Source: an uncultured Clostridia bacterium
GTDB lineage: Bacteria > Bacillota > Clostridia > UBA1381
Assembly (NCBI GenBank): GCA_934481375.1
Contig: CAKSPN010000022.1
Span: 1-16,502 of the forward strand
Length of the DNA: 16,502 bases
Direction of reading: 5' to 3'
The stretch's first letter is position 1; every line of letters begins with the position of its first letter. Shown piece after piece: positions 5,949 through 13,055 of the stretch. A model generated the notes under the pieces. It did not search any database and had not been told where the DNA came from. It saw only the letters and a list, made by a program, of their open reading frames with translations. The translations under genes were made by a program, and so were the position numbers.

Positions 5949-7106
5949 TCAGAGAAGATAATCAAGGACTTTCACCGCCTTTCCGTCCTTTGTATATATT
6001 CTCGGGATACGTTTGCTGATTGTACAGGAAATTTCGTAGTTAATGGTTTCGCACCACTGCGCAACATCGTCTATCGTAACTCCCTCGCGCCCAAAAATGA
6101 TTACTTCGTCGCCTCTTTCTATATTATGGACATCTGTGACGTCAATCATACACTGATCCATACATATTCTTCCGATTATAGGAACTTTTACGCCGTGAAC
6201 AATCATTTCTCCGTGCTTTGCAATCTTTCTTAAGTATCCGTCTGCATAACCGATCGGAACAGTCGCTATTTTGGTAGTTCTGTCGGTTATGTACTCCTTG
6301 CCGTAGCTGACCCCTCTGCCCGCTTCCACTTCTTTTACATAGGATATGCGTGATTTAAGGGTCATTGCCGGTATAAGGTCAAGCTTTGATTTGTCTACCT
6401 CGTCCGATGGATACATTCCGTACAGGATAACGCCCGGGCGCACCATATCAAGATGCATTTCGGGGTACATCATCACTCCGGCGCTGTTGCATATGTGCTT
6501 TATGGGAATATCCAATCCCCTTGCTTTAAGCTCATCGGCAACAGCCATAAAGCGTTTGAACTGAAGTCTTGTATACGTATCGTCCTTTTCGTCGGAAGTG
6601 GAAAAGTGTGAAAACAAGCCCTCAATATTGATATAAGGAAGTTTTGAAATTCTCAGTATTTCGTTGATAACCTCCTCGTTATTGTCGGAAATTACAAATC
6701 CGATACGGCTCATACCCGTATCAAGCTTAATATGAACATTTGCAGTCTTTTTCTTTTTCTGCGCCGCTTTTGATATTACCTCCGCAAACTCGTAGGAAAA
6801 AACATTGGTTGTAAGATCGAGGTCTATTATTTCATCAATATCGTCCTCCATTGTTGCGCTCAAAATCAGAACGGGAACGTCTATTCCTCTTTTTCTGAGC
6901 TGTTTTCCCTCCTGCGGAATTGCCACGGCAAGTCTGTCCGCACCGTTTTCCAAAAGGGTTTTGGTAACCTCCAGAAATCCGTGTCCGTAACCGTCCGCCT
7001 TTATAACCGCCATAATCTGTGCTTTCGGATCGGTTATTCTTCTTATTTCTCTCATATTATGAGCTATAGCGTCCAGATCAACCTCTGCCCAAGTTCTCTT
7101 ATTCAT
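5949..7106 (-). CDS. alr: Alanine racemase
   Basis: PLP-dependent enzyme that interconverts L- and D-alanine, supplying D-alanine for peptidoglycan. The 385-residue chain starts TWAEVDLDAIAHN (5-17), has the PLP lysine in AVIKADGYGHG (33-43, Lys36), HIKLDTGMSRIG (125-136), SHFSTSDEKD (166-175) and MVRPGVILYG (221-230). The second catalytic base is in GVSYG (265-269, Tyr268). IGYADGY (285-291) and GRICMDQCMIDVT (312-324) complete the C-terminal beta domain. The ATG at 7106 follows GAGAGGA by about 6 bases. It lies 57 bases downstream of nnr and directly before the antitoxin and mazF, the usual Bacillota arrangement. Its TGA stop is in the same frame as the antitoxin, with no other stop between them. 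It could in principle be either an anabolic or a catabolic racemase; the context supports the anabolic alr. Confidence 0.96.
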   Translation of the reverse strand: MNKRTWAEVDLDAIAHNMREIRRITDPKAQIMAVIKADGYGHGFLEVTKTLLENGADRLAVAIPQEGKQLRKRGIDVPVLILSATMEDDIDEIIDLDLTTNVFSYEFAEVISKAAQKKKKTANVHIKLDTGMSRIGFVISDNNEEVINEILRISKLPYINIEGLFSHFSTSDEKDDTYTRLQFKRFMAVADELKARGLDIPIKHICNSAGVMMYPEMHLDMVRPGVILYGMYPSDEVDKSKLDLIPAMTLKSRISYVKEVEAGRGVSYGKEYITDRTTKIATVPIGYADGYLRKIAKHGEMIVHGVKVPIIGRICMDQCMIDVTDVHNIERGDEVIIFGREGVTIDDVAQWCETINYEISCTISKRIPRIYTKDGKAVKVLDYLL

Positions 7107-7163
7107 ATTAATTCCTCTCTATAATAACATATTTTCAGCTGTTTTTCCAGTTGTAATATATGG

Positions 7164-8696
7164 TTACTTCCTCTGTATCTTATCAAGCGCTTTCGGAATA
7201 CACTCTATTACATCGCCTGCGGAGAGCCAATCCATACTGCGCCCCGAAACCGCAATATCCGCCGCCAGCCCATGCACATACACAGCCGCCGCTGCCGCCG
7301 AGGCTTCGTCCATACCCCTTGCCGCAAACGCCGCCGTTATTCCGGCAAGTACGTCTCCGCTGCCGCCCTTTGCCAAGCCTGCATTGCCTGTAATATTAAT
7401 ATATTGCGTAAGGTCTGAACCTGTTACAATCGTATGATGTCCTTTTAATATAACAGCTGCACCGTACTCCTCCGCAAACTCCTTAGACACCGAAAGCCTG
7501 TTTTCCTCGATATACGGAATATCCATTCCGCACAGCCGTGACATTTCAGCCGAATGGGGCGTGAATATAAGATTACAGCTGCATTTTGACAGCACGCTCT
7601 TATCCTCACAAACCGCATTTATTGCGTCTGCGTCGATAATCACGGTAACTTTAGATACTTCAAGCACCCTTCTGACTACCGCTTTAATATCGTCACTCCT
7701 GCCCAATCCCGGTCCTATAAGCGCCGCATCGTATGAGTTTATCTTATCGGCAAGCGCCTCTGCCGCCTTTTGCGACAAATGCCCGTCCGTATCCGGTAAA
7801 GGCAGTGTCATAACCTCTGTTGTTTTTTCCTCCAGCACGCCGTTAAGCGACTCGCAAATTCCAAGCGTGACAAGTCCGCAGCCCGAACGCATTGCCGACT
7901 CGGCAGCCATATATGCCGCTCCCGTCATACCGCGACTCCCGGCAATTATCAGAAGCTTTCCGTAATCGCCCTTGTGTGAATTGTTTCTGCGTTTGGGAAT
8001 AACACTGTTTACAAAATCCTTGTCAGTTACGGTTATACCGGGAATATCATCGGTAATGTACTGCGGTATTGATATATCCGCCACAATTGTTTCGCCCGTA
8101 AAATCCGCCGCAGGGAACATTAACATTCCCACCTTATATGCCGCAAACGTAACGGTTTTATCCGCCTTTACGCACACGCCGCATATCTCTCCGCTGTCCG
8201 AGTTGATACCGCTCGGAACGTCCACGGATAACACATACTTTGCATTTTTATTTATTTCGTCTATAACGTCATACGCAATCCCTCTTACGGTACCGTGTAT
8301 CCCCGTGCCGAAAATCGCATCAACCGTTATATCAAACGCTCTTATAATATATTTAAGGTTTTCCGTATCAGAAACGACATCTATATTAACGTCCATTTTT
8401 CGGATAATATCGTAATTTATCTTTGCGTCGCCCGAAAAATCCGTTCCGCACACCAAAAACACCGAAACGTCAATCCCGGCATTATACAGACGGCGTGCAA
8501 GCGCAAAGCCGTCACCGCCGTTGTTGCCTTTTCCGCAGAATACGGCAACGCTTTTGTTATGTATATTGGGTATCTTATCCAACTCTTTCATACAGGCGGC
8601 AGCGGCGTTTTCCATAAGCACAATGCTCAAAATACCGCCTTTTTCCTCCGCCGCACGGTCAACCGACCGCATCTGTTCCGCAAAATAAGCCTTCAC
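7164..8696 (-). CDS. nnr: Bifunctional NAD(P)H-hydrate epimerase / ADP-dependent dehydratase
   Basis: Metabolite-repair enzyme: the N-terminal domain epimerises R- and S-NAD(P)HX and the C-terminal domain dehydrates S-NAD(P)HX back to NAD(P)H at the expense of ADP. At 510 residues it is full length for the fused form. The YjeF_N part (about 1-215) has EQMRSVDRAAEE (7-18), CGKGNNGGDGFALARRL (54-70), DAIFGTG (126-132) and SVDVPSGI (157-164). The dehydratase part (about 235-505) has HKGDYGKLLIIAGS (241-254), IGPGLGRS (327-334), FTPHSAEMSRL (378-388), VILKGHHT (415-422) and the ribokinase-like catalytic motif AKGGSGDVLAG (442-452, Asp448). Start is GTG at 8696, placed so that the chain opens with the conserved AEQM motif; GGGACGGG lies about 7 bases upstream. 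It sits 35 bases behind the two-TM protein and before alr. In many Bacillota acpS is next to this gene; no acpS is seen here. Confidence 0.95.
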   Translation of the reverse strand: MKAYFAEQMRSVDRAAEEKGGILSIVLMENAAAACMKELDKIPNIHNKSVAVFCGKGNNGGDGFALARRLYNAGIDVSVFLVCGTDFSGDAKINYDIIRKMDVNIDVVSDTENLKYIIRAFDITVDAIFGTGIHGTVRGIAYDVIDEINKNAKYVLSVDVPSGINSDSGEICGVCVKADKTVTFAAYKVGMLMFPAADFTGETIVADISIPQYITDDIPGITVTDKDFVNSVIPKRRNNSHKGDYGKLLIIAGSRGMTGAAYMAAESAMRSGCGLVTLGICESLNGVLEEKTTEVMTLPLPDTDGHLSQKAAEALADKINSYDAALIGPGLGRSDDIKAVVRRVLEVSKVTVIIDADAINAVCEDKSVLSKCSCNLIFTPHSAEMSRLCGMDIPYIEENRLSVSKEFAEEYGAAVILKGHHTIVTGSDLTQYINITGNAGLAKGGSGDVLAGITAAFAARGMDEASAAAAAVYVHGLAADIAVSGRSMDWLSAGDVIECIPKALDKIQRK

Positions 8697-8731
8697 AACT
8701 ATACCCGTCCCTTTCTGCCATTAAGACTTTA

Positions 8732-9268
8732 TTACTTAATAAAAACGTTTCTCGGGTTAAACTTTCTTATGTCCTCCATAATTTTCTCGGTAGGTCTGAA
8801 AAGCAGACGTATTTTTTTGCCGTCTGACGAAAAGTCGGCAAAATAAACGCCGTCCTCATAATTTCCCGATGCGTCATACACGGTGAAATCCGTATTTCCA
8901 TAAGCGGAATTATGCTCGCTGTCATCTACTGCGGCAACTATTTCCGCTTCCTTGAAATCAACGCTTATAAGTCTTTTTCTGCTTCTCTTTGCAATGATTT
9001 TGTCTATATCCATTTCCGAATTTGCCAAAGTGTACTCAAACTCGACATATCTGTGCTGCATAAGTCTGTACGCTCCGTACCATGCAAGCGCCGTCAGCAC
9101 AAACGGCAGTGTGAACGAAAACGCTAATCCCGTTGCCTGTGCAATAATCATCGGCAGTATGAAAAGAAAACACGAAACCAATGCCGCAGCGGCTACTATA
9201 AGTCCCATTATAAGATAATCCTTAGGTGTTCTCTTTCCGGCAAACATATACTCCTCAAAAATATCCAT
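8732..9268 (-). CDS. Conserved-looking two-TM protein of unknown function
   Basis: I do not assign a function. The start is taken at the ATG at 9268 (178 residues), which has GGAAAGGA about 11 bases upstream; the frame extends 16 codons further but that part runs back to the rdgB stop region. The protein has a short polar N-terminus (MDIFEEYMFAGKRTPKD), two membrane segments (about 18-41 and 47-71) joined by a tight turn, then a cytoplasmic-looking C-terminal domain of about 105 residues. That domain has FEYTLANSEMDIDKIIAKR (77-95) and RKRLISVDFKEAEIVA (97-112), then a beta-rich stretch and LLFRPTEKIMEDIRKFNP (155-172). The layout (membrane anchor plus small beta-rich domain) resembles PH-like or bacterial PH domain proteins and a clostridial DUF family (possibly DUF6106), but this is recalled, not tested. 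It sits between rdgB and nnr in the long operon. Confidence 0.75.
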   Translation of the reverse strand: MDIFEEYMFAGKRTPKDYLIMGLIVAAAALVSCFLFILPMIIAQATGLAFSFTLPFVLTALAWYGAYRLMQHRYVEFEYTLANSEMDIDKIIAKRSRKRLISVDFKEAEIVAAVDDSEHNSAYGNTDFTVYDASGNYEDGVYFADFSSDGKKIRLLFRPTEKIMEDIRKFNPRNVFIK

Positions 9269-9308
9269 TATATAACCGTTCCTTTCCGTGCCGAAGGCAC
9301 AAACCTTT

Positions 9309-9911
9309 TTATTCACTCTCCGTCATTTCGGGAAAATCCTTTATCTTTTCGTACAATGCTCTAAGCGCACGGCTTCTGTGGCTTACGCTGTTCTTTTCCT
9401 CATCTGTTGCCATGGCAAAGCTTTTCCCGAGTTCACGGCTGTAAAATACAGGATCATAGCCAAAACCGTTGTTTCCCTCGGGGGCGTCGAGTATATAACC
9501 CCTTACCTCGCCCATTGCCGTAACCTCACGTCCGTCGGGGAAAACCACCGCCGCCGCAGTCACAAACATAGCCGATCTTTCCGTTACGCCTTTCATTTCC
9601 TCCAAAAGCTTTGCTACCTTTTCGCTGTCCGATGCGCCCTCGCCGGCATATCGTGCGCTGTAAATTCCCGGGCGTCCGCCCAGAGCGTCCACGCACAAAC
9701 CGCTGTCGTCAGCAAGAACGATACTGTCGCAGAACATAGCTATGGAGCGTGCTTTTATAAGGGAATTTTCGATAAATGATGAGCCTGTTTCCTCAACCTC
9801 AACGTCTATACCGTCGTCCTCCGCCGACACTACCTCAATTCCGAGCTTTCCGAAAATATTTTCTATCTCCCGGATTTTACCTTTATTTTTCGTAGCAGCA
9901 ATCATCCGCAT
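9309..9911 (-). CDS. rdgB: XTP/dITP diphosphatase (RdgB/HAM1 family)
   Basis: House-cleaning pyrophosphatase that hydrolyses dITP, XTP and related deaminated purine nucleotides to monophosphates, keeping them out of DNA and RNA. The 200-residue chain carries the family motifs: ATKNKGKIREI (6-16, phosphate-binding TxNxxK), FIENSLIKAR (46-55), VLADDSGLCVDAL (65-77, catalytic Asp68/Asp69), GRPGIYSARYAG (79-90), GNNGFGYDPVF (146-156) and SVSHRSRAL (175-183). The ATG at 9911 is favoured over the one two codons later because GGAGGG lies 8 bases upstream of it. It is 15 bases downstream of aspS and 40 bases upstream of the two-TM gene, so co-transcription is very likely. No odd residue is seen. Confidence 0.95.
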   Translation of the reverse strand: MRMIAATKNKGKIREIENIFGKLGIEVVSAEDDGIDVEVEETGSSFIENSLIKARSIAMFCDSIVLADDSGLCVDALGGRPGIYSARYAGEGASDSEKVAKLLEEMKGVTERSAMFVTAAAVVFPDGREVTAMGEVRGYILDAPEGNNGFGYDPVFYSRELGKSFAMATDEEKNSVSHRSRALRALYEKIKDFPEMTESE

Positions 9912-9926
9912 AACAATTACCCTCCG

Positions 9927-11699
9927 TTACTTTTCCTCATCAACAGCCGCAATCGCAAGCTCCTGCATCTGAGCGTCATCTATCGGTCCGGGTGCGCCCG
10001 ACATAAGCTCGGAAGCATTCTGAACCTTCGGGAACGCCGTTACGTCCCTTAAGCTGTCCGCACCGCACATAAGCATAGAAAGTCTGTCAAGACCTATTCC
10101 CATACCGCCGTGAGGAGCGGCGCCGTATTTATATGCCTCTACCAAAAATCCAAATTTTGCCTCGATTTCCTCATCGGTAAGTCCCAGTGCCTCAAACATC
10201 TTCTGCTGAAGCTCGTAATCCGTTATACGGATAGATCCGCTCGACAGCTCTATGCCGTTAAGGACAAGGTCATACGCCTTTGCCGTAACCTTTTCGGGCG
10301 CTGTATCAAGATACTGAATACATTCGTCCATAGGCATTGTAAACGGGTGATGCATTGCATCCCAGTTACCTGTTTCATCATTGTATTCAAAGAACGGGAA
10401 CTCCGTAATCCAGAGGAAATTCCAACCCTCGGGTATAATATCAAGCTGTTTTGCGACCTTTAAGCGCAGTGCGCCGAGCGTCGGGAGCGTTACCTTATCT
10501 TTATCGGCAACAATAAGAATGACATCGCCTTTTTCTGCGCCGAGTCGTTCAAGTATTGCGTCCGTTTCTCCGTTCTGCATAAACTTCTTAAAGCTTGCGT
10601 TAGGCTCGTCCTCCGACCATCTGATATACGCAAGTCCCTTTGCGCCTATGCCCTTTGTATACTCCGTAAGTTTGTCTATTTCTTTTCTCGTAAGTACAGA
10701 CGCCGCATTCTTTGCAATTATTGCACGAACCGAACCGCCGTTTTCTATTGCGCCCGTAAACACACCGAAACCGCAATCCTTAACAAGATCGGATATATCG
10801 GTTATTTCCATACCAAATCTTGTATCCGGCTTATCCGAGCCGTATCTTGCCATTGCGTCCTTATAAGTAAGTCTGGGGAGCGGAGTAGATATGTCGATAT
10901 TCATAACGTCCTTAAACAAACGCTTTATAAATCCCTCTCCCATTTCAAGAATATCTTCAACGTCAACAAAAGACATTTCAAGGTCTATCTGTGTAAATTC
11001 GGGCTGTCTGTCCGCTCTCAAATCCTCATCACGGAAACAGCGTGCAAGCTGAATATATCTGTCATATCCCGCAATCATAAGAAGCTGTTTATATATCTGC
11101 GGCGACTGCGGCAGAGCATAAAACTTTCCGTGATGTACTCTTGACGGCACAACGTAATCTCTTGCGCCCTCGGGAGTGGATTTCATCATCATCGGTGTTT
11201 CTATCTCGATAAATCCGTTTTCATAGAAATAATCTCTTGCCGTTTTTGCAATCTTGCCTCTTTTTATAATGTTTTCCTGCAAGACCGAACGTCTTAAATC
11301 AAGATAACGGTATTTGAGCCTTAATTCCTCGTTTACGTTCGTGTCGTCCGTTATTTCAAAAGGCGGAGTCTGCGCCTTTGCAAGTATTCTCAGATCATCG
11401 ACATATATTTCTATACTGCCTGTTTTTATATCCGTGTTCTTGCTCTCACGCTCTCTTACAGTACCTTTTGCCATAAGCACAAACTCACTGCGGCAGGTTT
11501 TGGCTTTGTTGAAAACCTCTCTGTCGGTGTTATCGTCAAACGCAAGCTGAACAATTCCCGTTCTGTCCCTTAAATCTATAAATATCAGATTTCCCAAATC
11601 TCTTATTTTCTGAACGTAACCCCCGACAACAACCGTTTTGCCTACGCCCTCGGTTTCGCCGCAATAATTTGTACGCTTTAACCCCTTCATTGTATCCAT
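9927..11699 (-). CDS. aspS: Aspartyl-tRNA synthetase, bacterial type
   Basis: Class IIb synthetase that charges tRNA-Asp. The 590-residue length fits the bacterial form with the GAD insertion. Visible parts: an N-terminal OB-fold anticodon domain (about 1-105) with VQKIRDLGNLIFIDLRDR (29-46); RYLDLRR (131-137); ETPMMMKSTPEGARD (167-181); GKFYALPQSPQIYKQL (191-206); motif 2 at about 217-244 with CFRDEDLRADRQPEFTQID (221-239); the GAD insertion in the middle; and motif 3 GMGIGLDRLS (532-541). In the anticodon domain the DLG tripeptide (Leu at position 35, where non-discriminating enzymes usually have DHG) and Lys at KNTD (87-90) resemble discriminating AspRS such as the E. coli one. That suggests it charges tRNA-Asp only. 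Start ATG at 11699 follows AAAGGA by 12 bases. It lies 25 bases after hisS; the pair hisS-aspS is conserved in Bacillota. Confidence 0.96.
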   Translation of the reverse strand: MDTMKGLKRTNYCGETEGVGKTVVVGGYVQKIRDLGNLIFIDLRDRTGIVQLAFDDNTDREVFNKAKTCRSEFVLMAKGTVRERESKNTDIKTGSIEIYVDDLRILAKAQTPPFEITDDTNVNEELRLKYRYLDLRRSVLQENIIKRGKIAKTARDYFYENGFIEIETPMMMKSTPEGARDYVVPSRVHHGKFYALPQSPQIYKQLLMIAGYDRYIQLARCFRDEDLRADRQPEFTQIDLEMSFVDVEDILEMGEGFIKRLFKDVMNIDISTPLPRLTYKDAMARYGSDKPDTRFGMEITDISDLVKDCGFGVFTGAIENGGSVRAIIAKNAASVLTRKEIDKLTEYTKGIGAKGLAYIRWSEDEPNASFKKFMQNGETDAILERLGAEKGDVILIVADKDKVTLPTLGALRLKVAKQLDIIPEGWNFLWITEFPFFEYNDETGNWDAMHHPFTMPMDECIQYLDTAPEKVTAKAYDLVLNGIELSSGSIRITDYELQQKMFEALGLTDEEIEAKFGFLVEAYKYGAAPHGGMGIGLDRLSMLMCGADSLRDVTAFPKVQNASELMSGAPGPIDDAQMQELAIAAVDEEK

Positions 11700-11724
11700 T
11701 AATTATACCATTCCTTTCGATTAT

Positions 11725-12972
11725 TCAGACTTTTGCAAAAAATTCGGACAGCTTATCAAGCTCGATTTCCGTCTGTTCGCCGTTTTCCATATTCTTCACA
11801 GACGCACGTCCCGAATCCGTTTCGTTGTCACCAAGAACAAGCGTATAACGGCAGCCGAGTTTGTCCGCATATTTCATCTGTGCACGCAATCCTCTGCCCG
11901 TATGATCCGTTTCCGCCTTTATGCCGTCACGGCGAAGATTATATATAAGCTTCTGCGCATACACCGAGGCTTTATCCCCGAGCGGTGCGATGTACAAATC
12001 GAGAGGTTCGGGCAAAGGAATAACCGCTCCCGTTTCCTCAAGTCTTAACAAAAGTCTTTCTATTCCGAGTCCGAAACCTATTCCCGGAGTAGGCTGACCG
12101 CCGAGTTCCTCTACAAGTCCGTCATAACGTCCGCCGCCGCACACGGTGAAATCTCCGCTTATTATTTCAAACACCGTTTTTGAATAATAATCAAGTCCTC
12201 TTACAATGCCCGAATCTATCGTATATTCAATACCCATATTGTCAAGGCAGGTCTTGAATTTTTTAAAATGCTCACGGCAATCATCGCAAATATAATCAAG
12301 CAGGACGGGTGCGTCCTTGCCTATGCTCTGGCATATCTCCGATTTGCAGTCCAGAATTCTCAGCGGATTTCTTTCAAATCTGCCCCTGCACGTTTCGCAC
12401 AATTCGTCAAGGCGTGGTCTGAAATACTCTCTTAAGCGCTCATTGTACGCCTTACGGCATTCCTTACAGCCTATACTGTTTACGTGTACCGTCAAATCCT
12501 TCAGTCCCACACGGTCAAGAAATGTGAGCGCAAGCGAAATAACCTCGGCGTCGATTGTCGGCTCTTTTGCGCCGAAAACCTCTACGCCGAACTGATGAAA
12601 TTCTCTCAATCTTCCCTTTTGGCTTTTCTCATATCTGAAACAGGGAATATTATAATACATCTTTGCGGGCATAGCCTCCGCATAAAGACTGTTCTGCAAA
12701 AAACTGCGCGTCACGGACGCCGTTCCCTCGGGTCGAAGCGTAACGCTTCTGCCGCCCTTGTCAAGGAACGTGTACATCTGCTTTTCCACAACGTCTGTTG
12801 TGTCGCCGACGCCGCGCTCAAACAATTCCGTATGCTCAAATGTCGGAACACGCGTTTCCTTATAATTAAAGCAAGCGCATACCTTTTTAAATTCCCCTTC
12901 TATATATTGCCACTTATAGCTCTCGGAGGGCAAAAGATCCTTAGTGCCCCTCGGCGCTGTTGTAATAAGCAT
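11725..12972 (-). CDS. hisS: Histidyl-tRNA synthetase
   Basis: Class IIa synthetase that charges tRNA-His; 415 residues, normal length. The start is the ATG at 12972, because GGGAG lies 7 bases before it; an in-frame ATG seven codons upstream has no ribosome binding site. Motifs: APRGTKDLLP (6-15), motif 1 region, TLRPEGTAS (78-86), motif 2 region CFRYEKSQKGRLREFHQFG (111-129), histidine-specific RGLDYYSKTVFEI (258-270), CGGGRYDGL (278-286), motif 3 GIGFGLGIERL (297-307), and a C-terminal anticodon-binding domain (about 322-415) with DLYIAPLG. The insertion between motif 2 and the RGLDYY motif holds eight cysteines, six of them as three CxxC pairs (169/172, 192/195, 229/232) with Cys209 and Cys214, which looks like a metal-binding insertion. 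It is the first gene of the long operon, and only about 30 bases of leader fit before it, so no T-box is present. Confidence 0.96.
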   Translation of the reverse strand: MLITTAPRGTKDLLPSESYKWQYIEGEFKKVCACFNYKETRVPTFEHTELFERGVGDTTDVVEKQMYTFLDKGGRSVTLRPEGTASVTRSFLQNSLYAEAMPAKMYYNIPCFRYEKSQKGRLREFHQFGVEVFGAKEPTIDAEVISLALTFLDRVGLKDLTVHVNSIGCKECRKAYNERLREYFRPRLDELCETCRGRFERNPLRILDCKSEICQSIGKDAPVLLDYICDDCREHFKKFKTCLDNMGIEYTIDSGIVRGLDYYSKTVFEIISGDFTVCGGGRYDGLVEELGGQPTPGIGFGLGIERLLLRLEETGAVIPLPEPLDLYIAPLGDKASVYAQKLIYNLRRDGIKAETDHTGRGLRAQMKYADKLGCRYTLVLGDNETDSGRASVKNMENGEQTEIELDKLSEFFAKV

Positions 12973-12979
12973 ATAATCA

Positions 12980-12984
12980 CTCCC
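12980..12984 (-). promoter_or_regulatory. Ribosome binding site that decides the hisS start
   Basis: GGGAG on the minus strand, 7 bases before the ATG at 12972. It lies inside the longer open frame and so rules against the upstream ATG at 12993. Confidence 0.7.
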
Positions 12985-13008
12985 ATAAAACATAAATACT
13001 CAGAATAT

Positions 13009-13038
13009 ATTTTAACCCCTATGCGGTATATATGTCAA
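13009..13038 (-). promoter_or_regulatory. Sigma-A promoter for the hisS-to-mazF operon
   Basis: On the minus strand the consensus TTGACA (13038-13033), an 18-base spacer and TAAAAT (13014-13009) form a promoter. The transcript would start near 13002, leaving a leader of about 30 bases, too short for a T-box riboswitch. The -35 box lies in one arm of an inverted repeat (13033-13050), so a repressor could act here. The S41 peptidase gene ends 17 bases upstream with no terminator, so read-through from it is also possible. Confidence 0.75.
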
Positions 13039-13055
13039 GTAATTTTGACAAAATT
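13033..13055. repeat. Overlapping inverted repeats at the hisS promoter
   Basis: TGTCAA-GTAATT-TTGACA (13033-13050) has 6-bp arms, one of which is the -35 box of the hisS promoter. It overlaps a second perfect inverted repeat, AATTTTG-A-CAAAATT (13041-13055), at the end of the S41 peptidase gene. They may form an operator. AT-rich composition raises the odds of chance. Confidence 0.4.

Noticed and set aside
8295..8846. A 183-codon plus-strand frame opposite nnr and the two-TM gene
   Set aside because: Antisense to well supported coding sequence, no motif, no ribosome binding site.
9288..9300. Small hairpin GTGCC-GAA-GGCAC between rdgB and the two-TM gene
   Set aside because: Only a 5-bp stem and no U tract, so neither a terminator nor a recognised element.
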